From Acidobacteriota bacterium (GTDB taxonomy: Bacteria > Acidobacteriota > UBA6911 > JACQSX01): a DNA stretch of 64,000 nucleotides. The notes beneath the pieces were generated by a model. That model did no database searches and had not been told where the DNA came from. It saw nothing but the letters and a program-made list of their open reading frames with translations. Numbering within the stretch: the first letter of the stretch is position 1; each line of letters opens with the position of its first letter. The translations under genes were made by a program, and so were the position numbers. This document shows, piece by piece, positions 27,336-36,607 of the stretch. The stretch spans positions 1-64,000 of the forward strand of contig JACQSX010000031.1 in the NCBI GenBank assembly GCA_016211105.1, written 5' to 3'.

Positions 27336-29522
27336 GTGAGCGGCTTTCTTGAGGTGACTCTATTGCGTGGGTCTGTTAGGCGGATCCCGGTCGTGCTTGG
27401 ACTTCTGATAGGGATGGTCCCCGTCTTTGCCGCAGGAGAAAAGGCCATTCAAGCGCAGTGGACGGACCACCCGATTAGCGTGGATGGGATACTGAAAGAA
27501 GAGCAATGGGCATTGGCCGAGCCGGTTTCTGACTTTGTTCAATCGGAACCGCATGAAGGCCAACCCGCCACCGAGCGTACAGAAGTGCGCGTTCTCTTTG
27601 ACCGGGTTAACCTTTACGTCGGAGTGTATTGCTACCAATCCTCTGACAAGATCATCATCAGCGCGCTAAAACGCGATACTGGCTCTAGCGACAGTGACGC
27701 CTTTGGCGTCGTCATTGATCCTTTCCATGATCGCAGGAATAGCTTTGCCTTCTTCACCAACCCGGGCTCGTTTCAGGAAGACCTTCAAGGCTTGAGTGAC
27801 GGGCGTGAATATGACCACAATTGGGATGGCATCTGGTATGTCGCCTCGGCGGTTCGGCGAGATGGCTGGAGCTGCGAAATAGCGATCCCCTTTAAGACTT
27901 TGGGCTTTGCGTCCAAAAGTGACCCTATTATGGGAATCAACTTCAAACGCAGAATCCGGCATAAGAATGAGGTGATCTACTGGAGTCTCGTACCCCGGCG
28001 CTTTGTGGCTGCCCGTGTCTCGCTGGCCGGCGTCTTGGAGGGCTTGGGGGAGGCCCAAGGGGGTCGCAACCTGCGAGTTAAACCTTTTGTCACGGCGGAT
28101 TTCTCTCAGCATCGCTCAGCCAAAGATGCCACGGACAAGCTTGGCGCAGAAGCAGGTGTGGACATCAAGTACAGGATCACCCAGGGGCTTGCGCTTGACG
28201 TTACGTACAACACAGACTTTTCGCAGGTGGAAGTGGATGCCCAACAAATCAACCTTACGCGTTTTAGTCTCTTTTTTCCAGAGAAGCGCGACTTTTTTCT
28301 CGAGAATGCAGGCATGTTTGCCTTTGGCGATGTCCCCAGAGAAAGAGGTAACAGCAGTGAGGAAACACAACTGTTTTATAGTCGCCGTATCGGCCTTTCG
28401 CCTGCAGGCGCTCCGCTGCCGATCTTGGGAGGAGTGCGCCTATCGGGACGAGCGGGCGCTTACGCCATCGGATTGCTAAACATCCAACAGTCAGCATCTG
28501 AAGATGTCTCATCGAATAACTTTACGGTGGCTCGCGTGAGCCGTGATCTCTTTGCTAACTCGGACCTGGGTGTCCTGTTCATCAATCGAGAGGGAGGAAA
28601 ACCAGGGGACTATAATCGCGCCTATGGGATGAATCTGAATCTGCAGTTCTCTCAAAAGTTCACTTTCAACTCTTTTATGGTGGGAACCCGCAGCCCTCAA
28701 CTCCGAGACAAGAATCTCGAAACCAAAATGTCAGGCAAGTGGGACAATGGGTTTTGGTCAACGCAAGTGATCTTTGCAGATATCGGGGAAAATTTCAGGC
28801 CTGAGGTCGGGTTTGTCCCTCGCGCCGGTGTGAAAAACTATCAGTATAATTTTGATCTAAGGCCACGGACGCGAGGCAACGCCTATATTCGTGAATTTCA
28901 TCCCAACATGACGATTAAATACTTTACGGACCGCCACAACCTGACTTTAACCCGGGAGAATCATTATCAGTTCCAGGTTCTTTTCAGAGACGGCGGTCAG
29001 TTCAACGTAAGTTACAACCCGGAGTTCGAGCGCTTGCAAGCGCCTTTCCAGATCCGGACGGGAGTCACCATTCCGGCGGGTGATTATTTTTTTCAGGATT
29101 ACAGATTAGAATACGACTCGGACCGAAGCCGGAGTCTTTTCGGCAGTGCGAAGTTGGCTCGGGGAAGTTTCTATGACGGTCACAAGACGAGCACGTCTTT
29201 TTCAGCGACCCTCTCAATGAGGCCACATTTTTCCAGCGAAGCGCGCTATGAACACAACTTCGTAGAGATCAGCGCGGGAAAATTCCGCGCCGACCTTTAC
29301 AGCCTCCGATTCGGTTATTCGTTTAATCCCCGCATGTTCGTGGATGCTTTCATTCAATACAATACGAGCACCGGAAAAATCTTGACAAATTTGCGATTCG
29401 ATTTGATGCATCGGCCCTTAAGTAATATCAGCGTCGTGTTTATTGAGGACCGATTGGCCGGGCTCGGCACGGATCTATCGCGGGCCTTCATCTTCAAGTA
29501 CACTCATCTGCTACAGTTTTAG
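27336..29522 (+). CDS. DUF5916-domain outer-membrane protein with N-terminal CBM9-like domain
   Basis: 728 aa; ISVDGILKEEQWALAEPVSDFVQSEPHEGQPATERTEVRVLFD...; C-terminal barrel-like repeats. GTG start. Confidence 0.85.
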   Translation: MSGFLEVTLLRGSVRRIPVVLGLLIGMVPVFAAGEKAIQAQWTDHPISVDGILKEEQWALAEPVSDFVQSEPHEGQPATERTEVRVLFDRVNLYVGVYCYQSSDKIIISALKRDTGSSDSDAFGVVIDPFHDRRNSFAFFTNPGSFQEDLQGLSDGREYDHNWDGIWYVASAVRRDGWSCEIAIPFKTLGFASKSDPIMGINFKRRIRHKNEVIYWSLVPRRFVAARVSLAGVLEGLGEAQGGRNLRVKPFVTADFSQHRSAKDATDKLGAEAGVDIKYRITQGLALDVTYNTDFSQVEVDAQQINLTRFSLFFPEKRDFFLENAGMFAFGDVPRERGNSSEETQLFYSRRIGLSPAGAPLPILGGVRLSGRAGAYAIGLLNIQQSASEDVSSNNFTVARVSRDLFANSDLGVLFINREGGKPGDYNRAYGMNLNLQFSQKFTFNSFMVGTRSPQLRDKNLETKMSGKWDNGFWSTQVIFADIGENFRPEVGFVPRAGVKNYQYNFDLRPRTRGNAYIREFHPNMTIKYFTDRHNLTLTRENHYQFQVLFRDGGQFNVSYNPEFERLQAPFQIRTGVTIPAGDYFFQDYRLEYDSDRSRSLFGSAKLARGSFYDGHKTSTSFSATLSMRPHFSSEARYEHNFVEISAGKFRADLYSLRFGYSFNPRMFVDAFIQYNTSTGKILTNLRFDLMHRPLSNISVVFIEDRLAGLGTDLSRAFIFKYTHLLQF

Positions 29523-29592
29523 GCATCTAGAAAACCCTTCGGTTCAAATTTCTCCTTGGGTACAATTCTATTTGGGAAATAAAAGAGGGTTT

Positions 29593-30285
29593 ATGCGTGG
29601 ATCCGTGCTGGCCGAGGAGCAAAAGTCCTTATTAGTCGAGTTGAAGCACGCTGGGATTGTAATGTTTGGTCAGGCCATCAAGGCAAAGTATGGGCTAGGC
29701 CCCCCGATCTACTTGGATTTGAGAGAAAATCTGTATCAACGCGCGGATTTGCTATGGCGCATTGGAGGTGAGTTCGCTCGCAAAATTCGGGAGTCAGCTT
29801 CGTCTTGTGAGTTCGCCCAAGGGGTGATTGGCGTCCCTGACACTGCGACGCCGCTGGCGTTGACGACTGCTTTATATGCCTGGCAGGAGGGAATCGTTCC
29901 ACCGCTTCACTATGTCCATTTGCGACAAGACGGGAAAAGCTACGGCTCCGCAGGTCCTTCCTATGTGATCGGCAAAAAAAGCGCTGACTTGGAATACAAT
30001 CTCATCGATGATGTGATCGCGTCAGGGCTGAGCAAGTGGAGAGCGATTGAGAAACTGCGGAACGATGGGATCACAGTTAGGCGGATTATCGTGTTTTTTG
30101 ACCGCCAACAGGGTGGAACGGAGGCGCTTGCTAGAGAGGGTTATCGAGTAGACTCAATCTTCAAGGTGCGCGATGTGATTGATTTTTATTTAGACCAGGC
30201 GCTGATTGATCATGTGGAACATCGAAGCATTTGTGACTTTCTTCGGACGCATTATTTTGAGAGACCCCTGTGGACAAGCCGGTAA
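29593..30285 (+). CDS. pyrE: Orotate phosphoribosyltransferase-like
   Basis: PPIYLDLRENLYQRADLLWRIGGEFARKI, VIGVPDTATPLALTTALYAWQE, YNLIDDVIASGLSKWRAIEKLRNDGITVRRIIVFFDRQQGG. ATG at 29593 preferred. Confidence 0.8.
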   Translation: MRGSVLAEEQKSLLVELKHAGIVMFGQAIKAKYGLGPPIYLDLRENLYQRADLLWRIGGEFARKIRESASSCEFAQGVIGVPDTATPLALTTALYAWQEGIVPPLHYVHLRQDGKSYGSAGPSYVIGKKSADLEYNLIDDVIASGLSKWRAIEKLRNDGITVRRIIVFFDRQQGGTEALAREGYRVDSIFKVRDVIDFYLDQALIDHVEHRSICDFLRTHYFERPLWTSR

Positions 30286-30316
30286 GAACGTGAAAAATTG
30301 CTTTACCGCCCAACTT

Positions 30317-31372
30317 TCAATCCCGGCGATTGGTCACGAATTCCGCGTCTTCGTGGGCTACTCGGCTGTTAATCTCATCGAGTATTCGCGCAGGGCGTTG
30401 TCCTGTGTCTGGTCGTGTCGCTACTCCACGCCCGTAGGGTTGACGATTGACATGGAGAGAGAAAATGTCAAACCGCTGATAATGGCCGGTGACATCCTGC
30501 ACTATTTTCCCGCGCGCCACTTCTTCCAAATTTAGATCTGCGTAAAGAATCGTCTCCGCGCCGTCCTGGGGGCCGGCGATGTATTCGCCCATCGGGTTAA
30601 GGATTCCTGAATGGCCGCCTTCGCCAAAAAAGCGCCTGCGCGCGGCGGAGTCCAGTTCCAATACATCCTTCATTTCTTCACTCCAGACCGCTGCCGAGGA
30701 GATGACGAAGATGCGCCCTTCAAAGGCGTAGTAGCGCATGCGAATGTCCATGGTGTGGCACTGGCGCTCGTAGCCTGCGGTAGCAAAAGCAGGCCAGCTT
30801 GCTACGTGGACTACTTCTCCGTCGAGCAGGAGGGCAGTGCGGGCCAGGCTGTTGATGTTTTCGCCGCAGATAAGGCCGGACAACCCGCCAAAGGGCGTGC
30901 TGCAAGTGATCAACGTACTGCCGTCGCCTCCCGCATGGATCAGCCGCTCTGTGGCAGTGGGAATCAACTTGCGATGCTTGCCGAGCAGGTCGCCGTCGGG
31001 TCCGAATACAAGCTGTGTGTTGTAAATCGTACCGTAACTGCCGAGGTCCTTTTCAGCACAGCCCACCACCACATAGCTGTGAGCGCGCTGCGCTGCCCGC
31101 CCGAGCGCTTCCGTTGTCGGACTTGGGACAACAACGGCGTTCTTGAACAGTTCCAGATTAAAGCGGGTGCAGATGGGATCTGTGCCGATGTAAAAGTCAT
31201 ACCAGTAAGGATGGGCGGGGATATAACCTTCGGGGAAACCGATAATCTGTGCGCCTGCATCTCCCGCCTCTTCAATGAGCCGACAGGCTTTGGCTGCGGT
31301 AGCTTCGCGATCCAGCAGCACGGGTGCTGCTTGAACGGCTGCCGCCTTGAGCTTTAGAAACGTGTCACCCAT
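30317..31372 (-). CDS. Nitrilase / carbon-nitrogen hydrolase
   Basis: Glu-Lys-Cys triad context: IIGFPEGYIPAHPYW, GKHRKLIPTATER, GLICGENINSLART; start MGDTF at 31372 follows AGGAGGTG. Confidence 0.92.
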   Translation of the reverse strand: MGDTFLKLKAAAVQAAPVLLDREATAAKACRLIEEAGDAGAQIIGFPEGYIPAHPYWYDFYIGTDPICTRFNLELFKNAVVVPSPTTEALGRAAQRAHSYVVVGCAEKDLGSYGTIYNTQLVFGPDGDLLGKHRKLIPTATERLIHAGGDGSTLITCSTPFGGLSGLICGENINSLARTALLLDGEVVHVASWPAFATAGYERQCHTMDIRMRYYAFEGRIFVISSAAVWSEEMKDVLELDSAARRRFFGEGGHSGILNPMGEYIAGPQDGAETILYADLNLEEVARGKIVQDVTGHYQRFDIFSLHVNRQPYGRGVATRPDTGQRPARILDEINSRVAHEDAEFVTNRRD

Positions 31373-31393
31373 TGAAACACCTCCTTTGGTCAT

Positions 31394-32158
31394 CTAATGA
31401 AAGAGCGCGCCACCGTCAACATTGAAAGTTTGGCCAGTGATGAACTCGCTGTCTTTTGACAGCAGAAACGCGACGACGCCGTTCAGATCGTCGGGATGCT
31501 GTGCGCGACGGATCGCCCGAACAGCGATGGCTCGCTGCTGGTCGGCGTCAGAATAACGTTCCTTGACGATTAGGGTTTCTACCAAACCCGGCATAACTGC
31601 GTTGATACGAATGCCGTCGGAACCAAATTCACGAGCGAGTGCTCGAGTGAAACCAATTTGAGCTGATTTTGAAGTCACATAATGTAGAAAACCGGGAACC
31701 CCTGACAGAACCGTGTTGGAGGAGATGTTGATGATGCTGCCTGATTTTTGCTCTTGCATCTGCGGTAGAACGGCGCGGCAACATAGGAAGGGCCCTCGAA
31801 TGTTTACCGCCATCACGCGATCCCATGCGGTAACGTCAATGTCGAAGATCGAACGTTTTGGCAGGAGGGCAGAAAAAAGTGCGGCATTGTTGATCAACCC
31901 ATCGATTCTGCCGAAATTCTGAACTGCGAGGCTGGCGATCTGCTCGGTGTCCTGTTGAGAAGAGACATCGGCGCGTACAGCAACTACCTCTCCCCCCGAC
32001 CTCTCGATTTTCCCCGCCAGAACTTTGATGCCAGGCTCGTCCACGTCTGCCATCACTACTTTGGCGCCTTTTTCTGCGAGGAAGGCTGAATAGTTCGCGC
32101 CAATCCCTTGGGCTGCGCCGGTAACAATCACCACCAGACCACGAATGTCAGAACCCAT
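31394..32158 (-). CDS. SDR-family oxidoreductase (FabG-like)
   Basis: 254 aa; VTGAAQGIGANYS, GLINNAALFS, YVTSKSAQIGFTRALAREFGSDGIRINAVMPG, ITGQTFNVDGG. Confidence 0.93.
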   Translation of the reverse strand: MGSDIRGLVVIVTGAAQGIGANYSAFLAEKGAKVVMADVDEPGIKVLAGKIERSGGEVVAVRADVSSQQDTEQIASLAVQNFGRIDGLINNAALFSALLPKRSIFDIDVTAWDRVMAVNIRGPFLCCRAVLPQMQEQKSGSIINISSNTVLSGVPGFLHYVTSKSAQIGFTRALAREFGSDGIRINAVMPGLVETLIVKERYSDADQQRAIAVRAIRRAQHPDDLNGVVAFLLSKDSEFITGQTFNVDGGALFH

Positions 32159-32742
32159 GGCCGCAGTCTTTCAAAAGAAGTGACCGGGAGGGCCGGACTC
32201 CAGATTCAAGAGCCTCTCCAAGAGTCTTCAAACAGGGAAACACTCTAACCTTGGCCTTCTTCATGCGACTTGGACGCAATTCTAACGCAAAGTTTGGGAC
32301 TGCTGTCAAGCCAGCAAGAGAAGCAGGAGGCGTGTGTTATCCGTCCGGGCACCGTCGGACTCGCGGCGTGGATCATGAGCTCTCTTGGTAGAGCGCGTCG
32401 CCTTCCGGCTTGTGGAAGCACGTAATTTAATTGCCATCCACCCAGACATATGGATCCCAATTTCTGGGTAGTTGCGGCGCCCGATTACGGCTCACGAACA
32501 GGTGGGTCGAAGCCTGGAGAAGCAGCTACCAGGCAAGGGATACCTCCAACGCGCATACATACAAATTATTTAATATTGGAGATATATTACGATTATTATT
32601 CTTATGTATTACATTCAGTCTCCCATCTCTATGGAGGCCGAGCGATGTGAAATGGAACATGGATTCAATGAATTTTGCCGACCTGTAATCGGGATTGATC
32701 CTCACTATCACATTTTCGAAGGTCGCAGCGTATAATGGCTTC

Positions 32743-32844
32743 ATGTCACTGAGCGCTTTGATTTGGATCCACGTGATCGGAATTTTGGCGGTTTTCATCT
32801 TTGGATACATCCTCGGATCGGAGCGAAGGGACAAGGACCTCTAG
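32743..32844 (+). CDS. Putative 33-aa single-pass small membrane protein
   Basis: MSLSALIWIHVIGILAVFIFGYILGSERRDKDL*; one TM segment followed by charged tail; TATAAT at 32731-32736, 6 nt before the ATG. Confidence 0.5.
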   Translation: MSLSALIWIHVIGILAVFIFGYILGSERRDKDL

Positions 32845-32980
32845 TGACGCCAGCTTCGACGTGGATTCATGAAGTGGATCCATAAAATGGTTGTCGGCGG
32901 TGCTGTGTCGCCGGATCCTTGTGCCGGCGGTCCATTACTTGAGCTGACGCTTGAAAAGCAGTCCTATAATCGATACTTAT

Positions 32981-33955
32981 ATGAATCTCAAAATACAGCA
33001 CCGAAATCTTCAGATTCCGAAAACTTTGGAAGAGCTCATCGAGAAGAAGTCGCGGAAGGTTCAAAGAGTGCTCCCCACCTTCGCTTCGCAGGATTTGCAT
33101 TTGCATGTGAGTCTGGAAAAGCTGCCGCGGGGGAGGCAGTACCGGACGGTTGTCGTGCTGAATCTACCACAGAGCGCGATCCGCGTAGAAGATATTGAAG
33201 TAAATGCCTCTCATAGCGTGCTGCGTGCTTTTGGGGAACTATTGCGCAGAATTAAGAGATTTAAAAGCCAGCTCAATCGCGAGAAATTTTGGCAGCAGCG
33301 CGTCTTGATTCCGGCTGCGTCTGCAGTCGATGAAACCCAGGAGATCGAGAATGCGATCAATCAGAGCCTGGATAAAGTAGAAAATTACATCCGTCGCGAG
33401 TTGTATCACCAGGTGCTGATGGGAAATTTTCCCGCAGGTCTTGTGCAGCCTCAAGCTGTATTGGATGAGGTATTTCTTGAAGTGAGATCCCGGGTCACGA
33501 GTAAGCCTCCTAACTGGACGGTCGAACAGTGGATGATTCAAATCGCTCGGGATAAGCTGCAAAAGCGCGCGCAGGACCTGGAGGTTAGTCGGGAAGAGAC
33601 CCACGTCGAAGAGGCTGCTGAAAACGTTCCGCGTTGGGAAGACGAGCCGCTCAATTTCTATCAGCCTGACGAGGTGCTGCGAGTAGAGGACTTACTGCCC
33701 AGTGAAAATAGCGTCACGCCAGAAGAATTGTTAGCCCAACATGAGAGGGAAGAGCAGCTCCAAGAGGCGATTGCGCAGCTTCCCGACTCGATCCGAGAGT
33801 CTTTTGTCCTTTTCGCGTTAGAAGGCTTTAACTCTGATGAAATTGCGATGATCACCCGCAAAACCCAGGGCCGGGTTCTTGAGGAAGTACAGGAGGCTCA
33901 AAGCCTGTTACGCCAGAAGTTCAATGTTGGTAGACAAAGACAGGTGCACAATTGA
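32981..33955 (+). CDS. HPF/RaiA-like domain fused to sigma-70 (ECF-like) C-terminal region
   Basis: N-term MNLKIQHRNLQIPKTLEELIEKKSRKVQRVLPTFASQDLHLHVSLEKLPRGRQYRTVVVLNLPQSAIRVEDIEVNASHSVLRAFGELLRRIKRFKSQL (HPF-like); C-term EEQLQEAIAQLPDSIRESFVLFALEGFNSDEIAMITRKTQGRVLEEVQEAQSLLRQKF (sigma region 4-like). ATG 32981 preferred over 32951. Confidence 0.8.
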   Translation: MNLKIQHRNLQIPKTLEELIEKKSRKVQRVLPTFASQDLHLHVSLEKLPRGRQYRTVVVLNLPQSAIRVEDIEVNASHSVLRAFGELLRRIKRFKSQLNREKFWQQRVLIPAASAVDETQEIENAINQSLDKVENYIRRELYHQVLMGNFPAGLVQPQAVLDEVFLEVRSRVTSKPPNWTVEQWMIQIARDKLQKRAQDLEVSREETHVEEAAENVPRWEDEPLNFYQPDEVLRVEDLLPSENSVTPEELLAQHEREEQLQEAIAQLPDSIRESFVLFALEGFNSDEIAMITRKTQGRVLEEVQEAQSLLRQKFNVGRQRQVHN

Positions 33956-34098
33956 GGCACAAAATACGCGAACTGAAAGCCCAACGTGAGAGTTTAGAGA
34001 AATCCCATGATTGCAAAGGGCTTCATGCTGTGAGGCGTCAAATTCACGAACTCAAACACAAGATTCGAAGCATGGGAAAGCAAGGCCATGGTCAGTGA
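33952..34098 (+). CDS. Small basic ORF translationally coupled to HPF-sigma fusion
   Basis: TTG start overlaps the upstream TGA (TTGA); reads (M)RHKIRELKAQRESLEKSHDCKGLHAVRRQIHELKHKIRSMGKQGHGQ*; below the ORF-track cutoff. Confidence 0.5.
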   Translation: MRHKIRELKAQRESLEKSHDCKGLHAVRRQIHELKHKIRSMGKQGHGQ

Positions 34099-34152
34099 CG
34101 TTTCTAGAGGAGCTTTCCTTTTGAGGACTGTTGAATCGTCGTTTTGGCGGTT

Positions 34153-35433
34153 TCAACGCGCCGGCTGCGTGAATGTAGGAGAAATCTTGGGAGCAACCTC
34201 CATCGTTTCAAGACGCCCCATGATGAACACGTAGGAAATGGCACCCAACGTGGCCATAGCGCCTGCCATTAGAAGAGCCGAAACAAAGGAGCCGGTTGCC
34301 TTTAGCAGGTATCCAGTCACAATGGGCGCTAACAAGCCTCCAATATTGCCGCCGAAATTCTGGATTGAAGTGAGAGAACCGACTGCCGTAGGTGGCGCCA
34401 GATCAATGGGCGTCGAGTTGCCCGAGGCCGTCGTCAGCCGCAGGGACAACATACAAAGCGTGAGAAGTGTTACAGCGAGCCAGGTTTGCGGCGTAAAGGC
34501 CGCCGTGACGACCAGGATCGTGGCAAGTCCTAATCCCACGCCGATGATGCCTTTGCGTGAAGCAGTTCGGCTGAAGCCGCGTCGAATCAGATAATCTCCC
34601 AACCATCCTCCCCCGAGGGTTCCGATCATCCCCGCCCAAAAAGGCAAACTGCCGATCAATCCGGTCCTCATTATGCTCATCTTTCGCTCTAAAATCAGAT
34701 AGCCCGGGAGCCAGCTCATAAAGAAGAAGTAGGCGTAAAGGTATCCCATTTGTCCGAAGAAAATTCCCCAGGTCGAGCGAAAGCGCAGGAGCGAAAGCCA
34801 ATAAATCCGCGTGGCACCGCTTCCACTGCCCCGTTGCTTCAATGCGACCTGGCGTCCAATGCCTTTCCCTGGGTATAAGGCAAACCACAGCAGAGTAACC
34901 AATAGGCTGGCGCTGCCAATGGAGTAGAAAACAGCTTCCCAACCGAGGCGGGCTAAAATAAATGCGGCGACAGTAGCTCCTAACGCCAACCCAACTTGGT
35001 TTCCAGAGAACGCAAAACCCACTGCAGTCGCTCGTTGTTCTGCCTCAAACCATCGGGAGACCGAAGAAGAGGTTGTCGGAATGAGCATGCTGTGCCCAAG
35101 TCCGAATAGGGCTCGCATCAAAAACAGGGACATTGCGGTGCTTGCCAAGGGAAGGGCCAGAGTTGCCGCGCCCCAAACGCCCGAGCCAATCCCCATGACA
35201 ATCCAGGGCCCGAATCGATCCACCAGGGGGCCTGCGGGGAGGAGACAGATCGTGTAAGCCCAGTTCCATCCAGACAAGATGTAACCCATCACATCTGGCG
35301 GGATATTGTAGAGACGCATCAGTGTGGGAGCTGCTACGCCCAAGGCGACACGAATGATATGCGAAATCACCATAGCCAACCAAACCAGAGCCACTACGCT
35401 CCATTTTGTCAGCACCCTTTTTTCTTGTTCCAT
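34153..35433 (-). CDS. MFS transporter (anion:cation symporter-like)
   Basis: About 12 hydrophobic segments; AGPLVDRFGPWIVMGIGSGVWG, LFGLGHSMLIPTTSSSVSRWF; start MEQEKRV at 35433. Confidence 0.9.
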   Translation of the reverse strand: MEQEKRVLTKWSVVALVWLAMVISHIIRVALGVAAPTLMRLYNIPPDVMGYILSGWNWAYTICLLPAGPLVDRFGPWIVMGIGSGVWGAATLALPLASTAMSLFLMRALFGLGHSMLIPTTSSSVSRWFEAEQRATAVGFAFSGNQVGLALGATVAAFILARLGWEAVFYSIGSASLLVTLLWFALYPGKGIGRQVALKQRGSGSGATRIYWLSLLRFRSTWGIFFGQMGYLYAYFFFMSWLPGYLILERKMSIMRTGLIGSLPFWAGMIGTLGGGWLGDYLIRRGFSRTASRKGIIGVGLGLATILVVTAAFTPQTWLAVTLLTLCMLSLRLTTASGNSTPIDLAPPTAVGSLTSIQNFGGNIGGLLAPIVTGYLLKATGSFVSALLMAGAMATLGAISYVFIMGRLETMEVAPKISPTFTQPAR

Positions 35434-35865
35434 CGTGTCCACCTTTTTGATCTTAGGGGCCCTGAATGAATTCTTTAGCCCAGCGCATGCTTCGCAAACA
35501 AGGTTGCCGCTTTCCGCCCTGACCCCTGCGGAGGTATAAAAGTGACCCGATTGCAACCTCAGTAGAGTTGGGTAAATTGTTGGTGAATACTATTTTTCAT
35601 CCTTCCGAAATGTCAAGTCGAAGTTTCTTTTCGAAGCTGCTTTTCTGGTTTCGCCTGGACTGGGCAAGGGAGGAGGGGAAGCTTGCACGAAGATTGGGCA
35701 ATTTCTTCTTGACATCTGTGTACATGAAACCGGTAGTATGATCCGTTACTAAAAGATGTGGTTTGGAAATCATAGCTCGAACTCCGGCCGGAAGAGAAAC
35801 CCACAGTCGGGTTGGAAACTCACTCACCGTATGTGTGGATTATACTTGTAGGGAGGCGTGTCTTC

Positions 35866-36465
35866 ATGCGTACATTCTCTTGTTGGATCGTTAGATTACT
35901 TTTTGTCGCCTGGATCGTCTTGCAGGGCGGCTCAGACGTTTTTTCTCAATCGACGCAGGGTGGGGTGTCGCCGCGCGAGTCCGCGCAGGGAGCCTTAGTC
36001 GTCAGTCTTGGGAAGGACTCTCCTAATGTTGGCAAAGATGCGTTTGTAACCCTGAGCATTTCTACGGTAGAAGAAGTCAAAGTAGGCAGGATTACTAGCG
36101 AGATTTCTTATCCAAACAACGGGGAGATCGTCTTTGATCGGGCCGAGTTGACGCCGGATATGAAAAACTCGGGCGCCAAGCTGGAGGTGGAAAAAGGGCC
36201 TGAAGGAAATGATGTGAAGCTGAAACTGACCATCACCGGCAAGGAACCGATTCTCGATGGGATTCTATGCAACGTGATCTTCAAGGTGGTGAATCGTCCC
36301 ACAGGGGACAAGTTTGCCGGCGAGGAGCAGAAGGTCAAGCTAAGCAACAAATCCGCCGCCTGGACGATTGACAATAAGGAGATCGCGTTTATTACCAGCG
36401 AACCGGGCGAAATCAATTTCGCATATGCTCCAGTAGTTTTTGCCTGCTTCTTCTACATGCACTGA
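35866..36465 (+). CDS. Secreted cohesin-domain-like protein
   Basis: Signal peptide MRTFSCWIVRLLFVAWIVLQGGSDVFS; ALVVSLGKDSPNVGKDAFVTLSISTVEEVKVGRITSEISYPNNGEIVF...ILCNVIFKV; RBS GGGAGG. Confidence 0.6.
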   Translation: MRTFSCWIVRLLFVAWIVLQGGSDVFSQSTQGGVSPRESAQGALVVSLGKDSPNVGKDAFVTLSISTVEEVKVGRITSEISYPNNGEIVFDRAELTPDMKNSGAKLEVEKGPEGNDVKLKLTITGKEPILDGILCNVIFKVVNRPTGDKFAGEEQKVKLSNKSAAWTIDNKEIAFITSEPGEINFAYAPVVFACFFYMH

Positions 36466-36607
36466 GAACCCGTCGGGGGGCCGATGTCTCGCACAAAGCC
36501 ACCTGCTGTGTGCTCAAAAACTAAATCCGGATCGGGGCCAGGCTTCACACCTTTGCTGTGCAGGATCACGCTATCTGGGAAACCTCTCAAAGGAGCAGAT
36601 CGAACCT

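Noticed and set aside
30611-31357. 248-aa plus-strand ORF
   Set aside because: Antisense to the nitrilase, which has clear catalytic motifs.
35709-35742. TTGACA ... TAGTAT/TATGAT promoter before the cohesin-like gene
   Set aside because: Spacing of 19 or 22 nt is outside or at the edge of sigma70 optimum; too weak to list.
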